Positions 1 through 6,803 of a stretch of 10,375 bases of DNA are shown here, in pieces. The DNA is from CAZUCD01 sp964618855 (GTDB lineage: Bacteria; Sumerlaeota; Sumerlaeia; SLMS01; JANRJK01). Location of the stretch: positions 1-10,375 of the forward strand of contig CAZUCD010000137.1 in the NCBI GenBank assembly GCA_964618855.1, written 5' to 3'. The notes under the pieces are model-generated. The model was not told the DNA's origin. It did not search any database and saw only the letters and a list, made by a program, of their open reading frames with translations. Each line of letters begins with the position of its first letter. Position 1 is the stretch's first letter. A program made the translations under genes and the position numbers.

Positions 1-1248
1 CGCGACGAGGATCGTCAGGGACATGCGTCCCTTGCGCCCGGCCCGTCCGGCCTGTTGCCACGCGCTCGCGACCGTCCCCGGCCAGCCTGCCAGGATCGAG
101 ACGTCGAGGCTGCCGATGTCGATGCCGAGCTCGAGCGCGTTGGTGCTCACCACGCCCAGGATGCGGCCCGACTTGACGCCGTTCTCGATGTCGCGCCGCT
201 CGTTCGGGAGGTATCCGCTCCGGTATCCGCACACACGCGAGGGATCGCGATGGGCGCGCGCCATGCCGCGCTTGATGTAGGTCGTCATGACCTCGACATC
301 GTGCCGGGAGCGCCCGAAGACGATCGTCTGGAACCCGCGCGTGAGGTAGCGCAGGGCGAGCCGCCTCACCTCCAGCCGGACGCTGCGGCGCACGTTCAGC
401 TCCCTGTTGATCACGGGCGGATTGTAGAAGACGAAGACGCGCTCCCCCGTCGGGGCGCCGCTCTCGGAGACGATCTCGAACGGCTTTCCCGTGAGCTCCC
501 CCGCCAGCTCGCGCGGGTTCGCGATCGTCGCGCTCGATGCCAGGTACGTCGGCCTCGACCCGTAGAACTCGCACAGCCGGTTCAGGCGCCGCAGCACGTT
601 GGCCAGGTGGCTGCCAAAGACGCCGCGGTACTGGTGAAGCTCGTCGATCACGATGAACCGCAGGTTCTCGAACAGCTTCACCCAGTTGGTGTGGTGCGGG
701 AGGATGCCGCAGTGCAGCATGTCCGGGTTGGTGACCACGATGTGGCCGGCACTGCGCAGCGCGCGGCGCGTGTCGGGCGGCGTATCCCCGTCGTATGTGT
801 AGACTTTGATCTCCCCGCCCGCGGCGGTCGTGAGTTCGTGCAGCTCGCGGTACTGGTCGTGGCTGAGGGCCTTCGTCGGGAAGAGATAGAGCGCACGCGC
901 CTCGGGCTCGCGCAGCACCCGGTCGATGACGGGTATGTTGTAGCACAGGCTCTTGCCGCTGGCCGTGGGGGTGACGGTGACGGAGTGCCTGCCTGCTAGC
1001 GCGTGCGCGATGGCCTCGGCCTGGTGGGTGTAGAGGCGCTCCATTCCGCGCGCCCGGCAGGCGGCGACGACGTTCGGATGCATTTCCGCCGGCCACTGGC
1101 CGAAGCGCGCCTCGCGGGCGGGTAGCCGCCGTACGTGCGCGATCTGGTCCTTGAGCCCGCCGTGCGCGAGCATCTCCTCGATGAGCGATTCGATCGGCCT
1201 TTCGGCGACATCGGGCAGCGGATACTCGGCGACTTCAGGAGGGGGCAT
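1..1248 (-). CDS. DEAD/DEAH-box helicase, YprA/MrfA/Hrq1-like (3' end outside window)
   Basis: This is the N-terminal 416 residues of a superfamily 2 ATP-dependent helicase; the reading frame is open through base 1, so the C-terminus is missing. Motifs appear in order: YTHQ (73-76), Walker A TPTASGKS (93-100), motif Ia FPTKALSHDQ (from 123), motif Ib TNPDMLH (173-179), Walker B DELH (202-205), SSAT (238-241), STNALELGID (368-377) and QQAGRAGR (398-405). DExH with ALELGID and QQAGRAGR is typical of the YprA/MrfA/Hrq1 group, whose members are 3'-5' DNA helicases; Bacillus MrfA acts in mitomycin-damage repair. That family usually ends in a cysteine-bearing DUF1998 domain, which would lie beyond the edge. 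The ATG at 1248 has no strong Shine-Dalgarno sequence, so the start is tentative. The gene follows the asparagine-synthetase-like gene on the same strand after 140 bp. The family call is confident; the repair role is inferred. Confidence 0.93.
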   Translation of the reverse strand, partial: MPPPEVAEYPLPDVAERPIESLIEEMLAHGGLKDQIAHVRRLPAREARFGQWPAEMHPNVVAACRARGMERLYTHQAEAIAHALAGRHSVTVTPTASGKSLCYNIPVIDRVLREPEARALYLFPTKALSHDQYRELHELTTAAGGEIKVYTYDGDTPPDTRRALRSAGHIVVTNPDMLHCGILPHHTNWVKLFENLRFIVIDELHQYRGVFGSHLANVLRRLNRLCEFYGSRPTYLASSATIANPRELAGELTGKPFEIVSESGAPTGERVFVFYNPPVINRELNVRRSVRLEVRRLALRYLTRGFQTIVFGRSRHDVEVMTTYIKRGMARAHRDPSRVCGYRSGYLPNERRDIENGVKSGRILGVVSTNALELGIDIGSLDVSILAGWPGTVASAWQQAGRAGRKGRMSLTILVA

Positions 1249-1388
1249 GGAGGGACCTGCCTGCGGGAACGGGTGGGGGCGAAAGGAAAGCGCACCTCGC
1301 CCCGCGCAATCAACCCCGATTTGGACACCTCCAAGACTGTGGAAAACTCGGGGGCCGGCCGTCGTGAGCGTGCCGTCGGCGCACCTGC
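1249..1388. other. intergenic gap before the helicase gene
   Basis: This 140 bp spacer lies between the stop of the asparagine-synthetase-like gene and the helicase start. It holds a small inverted repeat, TTGGA-CACC-TCCAA, at 1321-1334. No convincing -35/-10 pair or terminator with a T-tract is visible on the minus strand. The length would allow a separate helicase promoter, but none can be shown from the sequence alone. Confidence 0.4.
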
Positions 1389-3170
1389 CTAAAGCCCGAG
1401 CGTCCTGCCTGTGCGCTCCATGGTGAGGAGGCCCCACACCCCCGTCGTCGTAATCGTATCGTCCCGCCCCAGTCTTTCCTCCAGGAAGGACATCAGCGCT
1501 CCGTGGTCGAAGATTTGCGGGAGTATCTGCGATCCGCGCAGCTCCGCGAGGATCGAATCCCTGAAGGCCCCGTCCCCGCGCCAAAAGGACACGAGCGGTG
1601 TCGCCGTGAGGCGCCGCTCGAGGGCCTCGACGTCGAGTTCGCGCAGGATGCGGTTGGCGACACGGCGGCGGAGCTTGAGAAGGTTGCCCCCGGCGCCCCC
1701 GGTCATCTCCGCGCGGGTCCGCCCCTGGACTGGGACCTCGGCCAAGGGGGCGTGCCTGCCCGTGAAGACGTGCGCGAAGGCAACGCGGTGGTAGAGGTGC
1801 TGGCCGATGAGCATCGGCGCGGGGAGGCTGGAGAAGAAGTCGGCGAGGGGCCTGTCGAAGAAGGGCAGCATCGCGCGGGCGCGCTTGCGGTACAGTGGCA
1901 GCTCCGTCAGCACGCGGCGCCGGACGAGCTCGCGCAGCGTCCATCGCTGCACCCGCTCAAAGCCGTCGCGCCCACCCTGAGCGACGCAGGACTCGCGCAG
2001 CATGTGCGTCGGAACGGAGGCGAGTTCCGAATGCCCGGGGCGCAGCAGGGCGAGGAGGTCGGACTGTGGAAACGTGCGCCGCCACCCGCGCGCGAGCGTC
2101 GCGGCCATGATGTCGGGATTGGCGCAGGCCTCGAGACCGTGCTTGAGCTTGGAGCCGCTGATGCCGTCGCCGGAGTGGCCGGGCAGGAAGTACCTGACGT
2201 CGCGCGTTCCACGGGGAGCGCCGGTGGCGAAGGACTCGGCGAGGTGCAGGCCGCCGTCGGCGAGTGTCAGGCGGGTCGTCAGGCCGATTTCCGCGGCCAG
2301 CTCCGCGCGGCGGGACTCCGCGAGCGCACTGCCGGGGGTGAACTCCGCAAGCCGGTGGGGGACGCCAATCGCGGCTGCCGCGAGGCGCGAGTACTCCACC
2401 TCCTGCGCGGAGGCATCCCCGTAGCACAGGGCCACGAGGCGGTCTCCGAGTTGGTCGTGCAGCAGCGCCAGCAGGATGCGCGAATCGAGGCCGCCACTGA
2501 GGGGAACGGCGGCGAGCTGGCCCGGTGAAAGCTCCCCAAGTATCCACGCTGCCATCCGCGCCGCGGTGCCGCGCAGTAGCTGCGCAAGCTCGTGCGCGAG
2601 GTCGGACTCGCTCACGGTGGAGGTGGGCGCCACCGAGGGGCGCCAGTGGGGCAGGACCTCCGCCTTCCACTCCCCCGCTGGACGCCGCAGGACGAGGGCG
2701 TTTCCGGCGCCAACCTCATCGACTCCGAGGGCGGCGGTGCGGTTGCCCGGGATGAACTCGAGGTTGGGGATGCACAGGGCGCTGGCGGGGTCCAGCCTGG
2801 CCCCTATGGCCGTGGCCAGCTCCATCGCGGACCATGCCACGGAGACCTCGGCGCTGCGGACCGCATGATGGATGGGGTACTCCGCAAACCGATCACAGAA
2901 AAGCACCAGGACGCGCTCTCCGTGCTCGCAGACCTCCGCGACCGTGCTGAAGCTTCCGCCCAACTCAGCGAGCCACGCGACCAGGCCGGCCACGGAGTTC
3001 GCCTCGGGGGGAAGCACCGCGTCCAGGGCGTCTGCGAGATTCTCGTCCCAGGCGAGTGAGTCGCCCAGCTCGCACCACCCTGCGGCGTCGAGGAAGCGCA
3101 CGGGCCTGCCGAAGGCCCCGTCATCCTGGGGCACGGGTGCCGTGGCATCCTCTCGGGTCCATCGAATCAA
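1389..3170 (-). CDS. asparagine synthetase-like protein with degenerate amidotransferase half
   Basis: The protein is 593 residues if it starts at the TTG at 3170. The C-terminal half carries the ATP-pyrophosphatase loop SGGLDSR (225-231), followed by GHSGDGISG (331-339) where AsnB-type enzymes have a G-x-G-x-D-E loop. The N-terminal half resembles a class II glutamine amidotransferase fold (FCDRFAEYPIHHA, near 91-103, and PNLEFIPGNRT), but no cysteine sits at position 2, so glutamine hydrolysis is unlikely. Family members adenylate a carboxylate and transfer an amine; the substrate here is unknown, and L-asparagine synthesis should not be assumed. The frame stays open upstream to 3443, but that extension runs through a terminator and into the pilin gene, so a later start is preferred. 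The TTG has GGAG 11 bp upstream; a GTG at 3134 is the alternative. Relatives are often found near surface glycan genes. Confidence 0.85.
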   Translation of the reverse strand: MIRWTREDATAPVPQDDGAFGRPVRFLDAAGWCELGDSLAWDENLADALDAVLPPEANSVAGLVAWLAELGGSFSTVAEVCEHGERVLVLFCDRFAEYPIHHAVRSAEVSVAWSAMELATAIGARLDPASALCIPNLEFIPGNRTAALGVDEVGAGNALVLRRPAGEWKAEVLPHWRPSVAPTSTVSESDLAHELAQLLRGTAARMAAWILGELSPGQLAAVPLSGGLDSRILLALLHDQLGDRLVALCYGDASAQEVEYSRLAAAAIGVPHRLAEFTPGSALAESRRAELAAEIGLTTRLTLADGGLHLAESFATGAPRGTRDVRYFLPGHSGDGISGSKLKHGLEACANPDIMAATLARGWRRTFPQSDLLALLRPGHSELASVPTHMLRESCVAQGGRDGFERVQRWTLRELVRRRVLTELPLYRKRARAMLPFFDRPLADFFSSLPAPMLIGQHLYHRVAFAHVFTGRHAPLAEVPVQGRTRAEMTGGAGGNLLKLRRRVANRILRELDVEALERRLTATPLVSFWRGDGAFRDSILAELRGSQILPQIFDHGALMSFLEERLGRDDTITTTGVWGLLTMERTGRTLGL

Positions 3171-3201
3171 GGGTACGGGTGCTCCGGGAACAGGTGTATT
3201 G

Positions 3202-3236
3202 AAAAAAGAATCGCCCGGCGCGAGGCCGGGCGATTC
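3202..3236 (-). terminator. intrinsic terminator of the pilin gene
   Basis: A perfect 12 bp inverted repeat (3208-3219 with 3225-3236) encloses a five-base loop. Read on the minus strand it is followed directly by six T residues (3207-3202), the canonical Rho-independent layout. It lies about 50 bp after the pilin stop codon and only about 31 bp before the proposed start of the next gene. Confidence 0.93.
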
Positions 3237-3285
3237 CAACTGCAGAGGGGAGAAACCACGGCCCCCCGCTTCGGGTACACATCCC

Positions 3286-3651
3286 TTACGGGGTGCGCTC
3301 GAAGACGAGGTTCTGCCAGTTCGTGGAGAACTGGCCGTTCGTGATGTTTTCCGCCATGCGGTTCGTGCCCGCGCTGATGTTGGCCTCGATCTCGTCAACG
3401 GCGAGATTAATGCCCACAGCATTCGGGAACGCGCCCGGCACATTCAACTCGATCAGCTCGCCGACGTAGACCTGCTGGTCCCACTCCGGCTGGCTGCCCG
3501 GGAGAATGGCAGCGGACGATGCAAGGAGGTCTCCGATGTTGTGCCCCAGCGTGGAGAGAGCGCCCAGCGAAACGACGGTCACACCAACGAGGATGACCGC
3601 GTACTCGGCGAGGCCCTGCCCCTTCCGGTTGCGCATGTTCGGTCCGCGCAT
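3286..3651 (-). CDS. Flp-type (type IVb) prepilin-like protein with long C-terminal part
   Basis: This 121-residue protein has a short basic leader, then KG|QGLAEYAVIL and a hydrophobic segment (about 14-34). Cleavage after Gly11 would put Glu at +5 and Tyr at +6 of the mature chain, which is the Flp pilin signature recognised by TadV-type prepilin peptidases. The hydrophobic helix would anchor the subunit in the inner membrane before assembly. Typical Flp pilins have about 50-60 mature residues; this one would have about 110, with a polar, Asn/Glu-rich, cysteine-free tail. It could be a pilus subunit or a minor pseudopilin-like component. The start at 3651 is backed by AAGGGG seven bases upstream; a second Met is at residue 6. 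No Tad secretion ATPase, platform or secretin gene is in the window. A strong terminator follows, which suits a highly expressed single gene. Confidence 0.85.
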   Translation of the reverse strand: MRGPNMRNRKGQGLAEYAVILVGVTVVSLGALSTLGHNIGDLLASSAAILPGSQPEWDQQVYVGELIELNVPGAFPNAVGINLAVDEIEANISAGTNRMAENITNGQFSTNWQNLVFERTP

Positions 3652-3821
3652 GTTCGTACCCCTTGGACAGAATTGAAAACGACCCTTGGAGTGACCCGCA
3701 GATCGCTTCCTCTGGTGCTACTTTGACGATATTGGGGTGTTTGGCTGGAACCGGGCGCAACAACTTTTCTACGGGATTTCCCTTAGTGCGCAGACCGGCC
3801 AGAATCGGGTGGTCGACTTCA

Positions 3822-3851
3822 TTGCTTGACCCAGAAACAGGTACCTATAGC
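3822..3851 (+). promoter_or_regulatory. possible sigma-70-type promoter (weak)
   Basis: TTGCTT (3822-3827) and TATAGC (3846-3851) are separated by 18 bp. An overlapping TTGACC at 3826 is a better -35 match but leaves only 14 bp. It faces the ferredoxin gene, about 400 bp upstream, so it would give a long leader. The match is weak and could be chance. Confidence 0.2.
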
Positions 3852-4181
3852 CCACCGGAGGACCCCCTAAATCAGCCGCTTGGAAAGAAGAGGCGAACTC
3901 TTCGGGCCAAGGACCAAAGGTGGGGATTCGGCGGTCACGCTGCCCACGTGCGAGAACCTCCCTTCCCGCGCCGCGACCGACGGTACGGCCCCAACCCATG
4001 CGACACCGAAACGCGCCGAAGTTTGACCCGCCAACCGTGGCCAAGTCCCATTGAATGAGGACTCGAGGGGGAGGTGAAGGCTCGCGTCAGGGGCATGGCG
4101 CCCGTGATGCCGATACCCTACGTGTCCGGCTTGCGCCCTGCGCGTGGGCCGTTGCAAAGTTCCTCCATCGCCGAGGGAGCA

Positions 4182-4220
4182 ATCCCCCGGCACCCCGCGC
4201 TCCCATGGACGCGGGGGGAT
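4182..4220 (+). other. foldable leader element upstream of ferredoxin
   Basis: CCCCGCG (4193-4199) can pair with CGCGGGG (4210-4216) around a ten-base loop. ATCC (4182-4185) can pair with GGAT (4217-4220) to close it. A competing pairing of 4182-4188 with 4214-4220 is also possible. The element ends six bases before an AAAGGA sequence (4226-4231) and so could influence ferredoxin translation; chance pairing in GC-rich DNA is the main alternative. Confidence 0.3.
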
Positions 4221-4246
4221 CAACGAAAGGATTCCCTACTCCCGAG

Positions 4247-4480
4247 ATGGCCAACAAGGACCAGCGCCTGAAGGACAACGTTCCCGGTAAGTTCTACGTG
4301 GACGAGAACTGCATCGATTGCGACGCGTGCCGTGCGACTGCGCCGGACAACTTCACGCGCAACGACGACAAGGGGTACTCGTTCGTGATGAAGCAGCCGT
4401 CGACGGAGCTGGAGGCCCAGCTTTGCCGCGATGCGCTCGAGGGTTGCCCGGTCGAGGCGATCGGCGAGGACGGCGCCTGA
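4247..4480 (+). CDS. small single-cluster [4Fe-4S] ferredoxin
   Basis: The product is a 77-residue cytoplasmic electron carrier. Cluster ligands are evident as CIDCDAC (Cys22, Cys25, Cys28) and the distal CP (Cys67-Pro68). The second half-motif that would bind another cluster is absent, so one [4Fe-4S] cluster is expected; Cys60 is an extra cysteine. The segment NVPGKFYVDENCIDCDAC and the TAPDNF that follows are typical of a monocluster ferredoxin family in which the protein starts about 20 residues before the first cysteine, which supports the ATG at 4247. Longer in-frame starts exist at 4205 and 4055, but they add low-complexity sequence unlike the family. The ribosome binding site is poor: AAAGGA at 4226-4231 is 15 bases away. 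The gene stands alone between a divergent and a convergent neighbour, so its redox partner is unknown. Confidence 0.93.
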   Translation: MANKDQRLKDNVPGKFYVDENCIDCDACRATAPDNFTRNDDKGYSFVMKQPSTELEAQLCRDALEGCPVEAIGEDGA

Positions 4481-4509
4481 GCAGCAGGCGGGGAACAGCT
4501 TGCAGCCGA

Positions 4510-4533
4510 GGGGCCCGGAGCGATCCGGGCCCC
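4510..4533. terminator. GNRA-capped hairpin between convergent genes
   Basis: A perfect 10 bp stem (4510-4519 with 4524-4533) is closed by a GCGA tetraloop on the plus strand. It sits between the ferredoxin stop (4480) and the ankyrin-protein stop (4536). Neither strand has a clear T-tract after the stem, so it may be a bidirectional transcript-end or RNA-stabilising hairpin rather than an efficient intrinsic terminator. Confidence 0.6.
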
Positions 4534-4535
4534 GC

Positions 4536-5915
4536 TCATTTGCCAGCGGAGTGATTCAGCAGCATCTCGAGGATTTCGCCCTCGGCAAACTCGGATGGCG
4601 GCTCGCCCTGGTTGTTGGCGAGTGCAGGATCGGCGCCGGCTGCAAGCAGGTCCGCCACGATGCCGGCGTAGTCCCCCTCGACGCCCGCGAACTTCGAACC
4701 GTGCGTGGCCCAGCCCAGGGGGGTCGCCCCGAAGGCCGCGCAACGGATGTCGATCGGAGCCCCGGCACGGATGAGCACCCGCGCGGCGGCGGCCCTGCCC
4801 CGCCAGCAGGCGAAGTGCAGCGGCGTGCCGCCCATCGAACCACGGACATCGAGGGCAAATCCCGCCTCCGCAAGGAGACGGACGGACTCGGGCAGGCCGC
4901 GCTCGGCCGCGGTGCAGAGCGCGTCGGGCGACTGCTCCCGGGCGGCGCGTTGGGCGCCGGGCTCGCGTTCCTCGACGGCCTTCGCGCCCTCCTCGTCCCC
5001 GCACGCGACGCATCCCAACCAGCAGTCCACGGGCGTCAGCGCGGACTCATCGGCGCCGTTCTGCAGAAGGACCTCGGCGACCTCGGCGTTGCCGCTGCGG
5101 ACTGCGAGGGAGAAGGGTGTGCACCCGCGCGCGTCGGCCTGGTTGGGGTCGGCGCCCCAGCGCACGAGGAGCATGGCCGTGTCGGCCGTGTGCAGGCCGC
5201 GCGCGCAAGCATGGAGGGGTGTCTCCCCGTGCGGCGCGGATGGAATGTTGGGATCCGCCCCATGGGCGAGTAGCCATTGGATGCCCCTCAGCGCGGGGAT
5301 GAACTGCGGATCCGACGGAGCGTGGCCCAGGAGGAAGTAGAGGGGGGTGTTTCCCCACGGTTCCCTGCGCGCGCCGGGGTCCATGCCGAACTCGTGAAGA
5401 ACATCCAGCGAGTCGATGTGCGCGTGCTGCGCCGCGTGGTAGACGGATTCGGAGTCGTTGGGGTCCGCGCCGCCCTCAAGGAGCGCCCGCGCCAGGGCCG
5501 GGGAGTCGTTGATGCCCGTGGCCCCATAGAGCGCTGGCAACGGACACGTTGTCTCTCCATCGCGATGCAATACAAATGCGTTCGGACTGGCGCCGTTGGC
5601 GATCAGGAGCCGCGCTATCCGCGCCTTCTCCGCGTCGAGCGCATCGTCCCTGCCGCCGGTGCACGCCATGCAGACGTAGAGGATGGGCTCGAGATTGCGC
5701 GGCCCGCCGGGCCTGGTGGCGGCGGTGGGGTCCCGCGCCAGTTCGGCCGCAACGACATCCGCTGAGCCGAACGTCAGCGCGGACCAGAAGTTCCTTGTCC
5801 GCAGGCCGGGGACCATCGCGAACGCGCGCGCGAAGTCGCGGTGTCCGCTGTTCGCGGTGGCGGCGAGGATGAAAAGGTCGATGGGGTCGCGCCCGTCGGC
5901 GGAGGATCCGTCCAT
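4536..5915 (-). CDS. ankyrin-repeat protein
   Basis: The 459-residue protein has no signal peptide or membrane segment, so it is predicted to be cytoplasmic. Roughly nine to eleven ankyrin repeats cover most of its length. The clearest are GNTPLYFLLGHA (188-199), GETPLHACARG (230-240), GCTPFSLAVRSGN (264-276), GGTPLHFACWRG (362-373) and GATPLGWATHGS (396-407), with recurrent GADPN turns. The N-terminal region (about 43-80: SALTFGSADVV, then GGPRNLEPILY) matches a pattern common in bacterial solo ankyrin proteins. Ankyrin repeats bind other proteins; no catalytic domain is visible, so the partner and role are unknown. The ATG at 5915 is preceded by AAGGGGGGG with a seven-base spacer. Only 3 bp separate it from the stop of the upstream lipoprotein gene, so the two are almost certainly co-transcribed and probably translationally coupled. 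Confidence 0.92.
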   Translation of the reverse strand: MDGSSADGRDPIDLFILAATANSGHRDFARAFAMVPGLRTRNFWSALTFGSADVVAAELARDPTAATRPGGPRNLEPILYVCMACTGGRDDALDAEKARIARLLIANGASPNAFVLHRDGETTCPLPALYGATGINDSPALARALLEGGADPNDSESVYHAAQHAHIDSLDVLHEFGMDPGARREPWGNTPLYFLLGHAPSDPQFIPALRGIQWLLAHGADPNIPSAPHGETPLHACARGLHTADTAMLLVRWGADPNQADARGCTPFSLAVRSGNAEVAEVLLQNGADESALTPVDCWLGCVACGDEEGAKAVEEREPGAQRAAREQSPDALCTAAERGLPESVRLLAEAGFALDVRGSMGGTPLHFACWRGRAAAARVLIRAGAPIDIRCAAFGATPLGWATHGSKFAGVEGDYAGIVADLLAAGADPALANNQGEPPSEFAEGEILEMLLNHSAGK

Positions 5916-5918
5916 GGA

Positions 5919-6803
5919 TCATCCCCCCCTTGATTCCACCATGGCGGCCGTGGCGAGCAGCGCGTCCAGCTCCGCCTCGGCGATGGGCTTCTCGGGAGCC
6001 CCATCCTCCTGGGCAATCCGATAGAGGAGCTCCGACGCCCGGTTGAAGTGCCCGCGGAACTCGTCCGCGTCGAACCATGTGGAACCGAGGGGGGCGAGCC
6101 GTACCTCGTCCTGCGCCAGGGCCGCGTGGGCGCGCGCGAGCCGCAAGGCGTGCTCCGTGGCCCGGGCCCCGCGACTGTGCCGCGAGAGGACGTTCTCGAA
6201 GGCCGCAGGTGTGCCGATGGATTCGGCGTGCAGGACATCGCTGCATTCCTGCAGGCGCAGCGCCAGAGCCCGATAGAACGGGTCATCCAGCTCGCCGGCT
6301 TCCCCTCCGTAGGCGGCGGAGACCCCTTCGCGCCACCGGAGCTCCGCATCGCGGTTGCCGGCGAGGCGCGGGTCCATCGTCTCGATGGAAAGGAATGTTC
6401 TCAGGATGCCCGCGCGTCGCAGGGCCTCGGGCTTGAGTTCTGTCTCGAACTCAGCGCAGAGCGAATACGACTTTTCGGCCCCCCGCAGGTCCAGAAACCA
6501 CTCCATGGCACGCCCGCGGAGCATCGCAATCTCCGGGGTGAACCGATCTGGGTGGAGCGACTCGTAGTTGGCGAGTCGGATGAGGGTCGCGCGTGCGAGG
6601 TTCTGCCCGGTCAGGTCCACGGGAACCGGGTCGCGGTATGGGTCGATCGCGCCCAGCAACTCGAACTCGGCGGCGATGGACAGGATGTTGTCGTGGGGGG
6701 AGTAGGCGGGGTACTTCGGTCCCCCTCCACCGCAGCCTGCCGCGGCGATCATGAGTGCCGCGAGTGTGAACCCGTGGAGAAGTCGCCGCGTGCGCATGGA
6801 CAT
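5919..6803 (-). CDS. predicted lipoprotein of unknown function
   Basis: From the ATG at 6803 the product is 294 residues. It begins with a classic lipoprotein signal: basic MRTRRLL, a hydrophobic stretch, and the lipobox AAAGC with lipidated Cys24, followed by a Gly-rich linker. The mature part looks mostly alpha-helical, rich in Ala, Leu, Arg and Glu, with helix-turn-helix spacing reminiscent of TPR-like solenoids (for example EIAMLRGRAMEWFLDLRGAEKSY), but I cannot assign a family. It should sit in the inner or outer membrane facing the periplasm. An in-frame TTG at 6842 would precede the signal with a non-hydrophobic extension and is less likely; ATG at 6797 is equally possible. It is the first gene of a unit with the ankyrin protein and diverges from the exported TPR protein across a gap of about 220 bp. 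Confidence 0.85.
   Translation of the reverse strand: MSMRTRRLLHGFTLAALMIAAAGCGGGGPKYPAYSPHDNILSIAAEFELLGAIDPYRDPVPVDLTGQNLARATLIRLANYESLHPDRFTPEIAMLRGRAMEWFLDLRGAEKSYSLCAEFETELKPEALRRAGILRTFLSIETMDPRLAGNRDAELRWREGVSAAYGGEAGELDDPFYRALALRLQECSDVLHAESIGTPAAFENVLSRHSRGARATEHALRLARAHAALAQDEVRLAPLGSTWFDADEFRGHFNRASELLYRIAQEDGAPEKPIAEAELDALLATAAMVESRGG
5923..5931 (-). promoter_or_regulatory. strong ribosome binding site of the ankyrin gene
   Basis: AAGGGGGGG on the minus strand lies seven bases before the ATG at 5915. It is embedded in the last codons of the lipoprotein gene, which fixes the ankyrin start and suggests translational coupling. Confidence 0.7.

Larger units (their letters stand above)
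3652..4246. other. long divergent intergenic region between pilin and ferredoxin genes
   Basis: About 595 bp has no gene I can support. Frames are open by chance in this GC-rich DNA, but their translations show no domain, signal or consistent ribosome binding site. The region must hold promoters for both flanking genes. Visible structures are a 6 bp hairpin at 3887-3903 and a larger foldable stretch at 4182-4220. I looked for tRNA T-loop motifs and for known riboswitch cores (cyclic di-GMP, glycine, cobalamin) and found no convincing match. Confidence 0.6.

Noticed and set aside
55..999. 314-residue plus-strand open frame
   Set aside because: It lies opposite the helicase, whose motifs I to VI read cleanly on the minus strand.
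1338..1346. DnaA-box-like TGTGGAAAA
   Set aside because: It is a single site with one mismatch from the consensus, with no cluster, AT-rich element or replication gene nearby.
1503..2528. 341-residue plus-strand open frame
   Set aside because: It is antisense to the asparagine-synthetase-like gene and shows compositional bias only, with no recognisable motif.
3171..3443. N-terminal extension of the synthetase-like protein up to 3443
   Set aside because: It would run through a strong terminator hairpin and overlap the pilin gene in another frame. The extra residues are Arg/Ser/Thr-rich shadow sequence.
3769..4044. 91-residue minus-strand open frame in the pilin-ferredoxin gap
   Set aside because: It has no domain, signal peptide or convincing ribosome binding site. 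Overlapping frames in the same interval are equally open, so GC content explains it.
4130..4240. Possible riboswitch (GCAAAG and GCCGAGGGAGCAA stretches)
   Set aside because: The fragments loosely resemble cyclic di-GMP or glycine riboswitch pieces, but the remaining conserved bases and the expected helices are not present.
4055..4246. Upstream extension of the ferredoxin frame
   Set aside because: It is open by chance. Ferredoxins of this type start about 20 residues before the first cysteine, and the added residues are Pro/Ala/Arg-rich.
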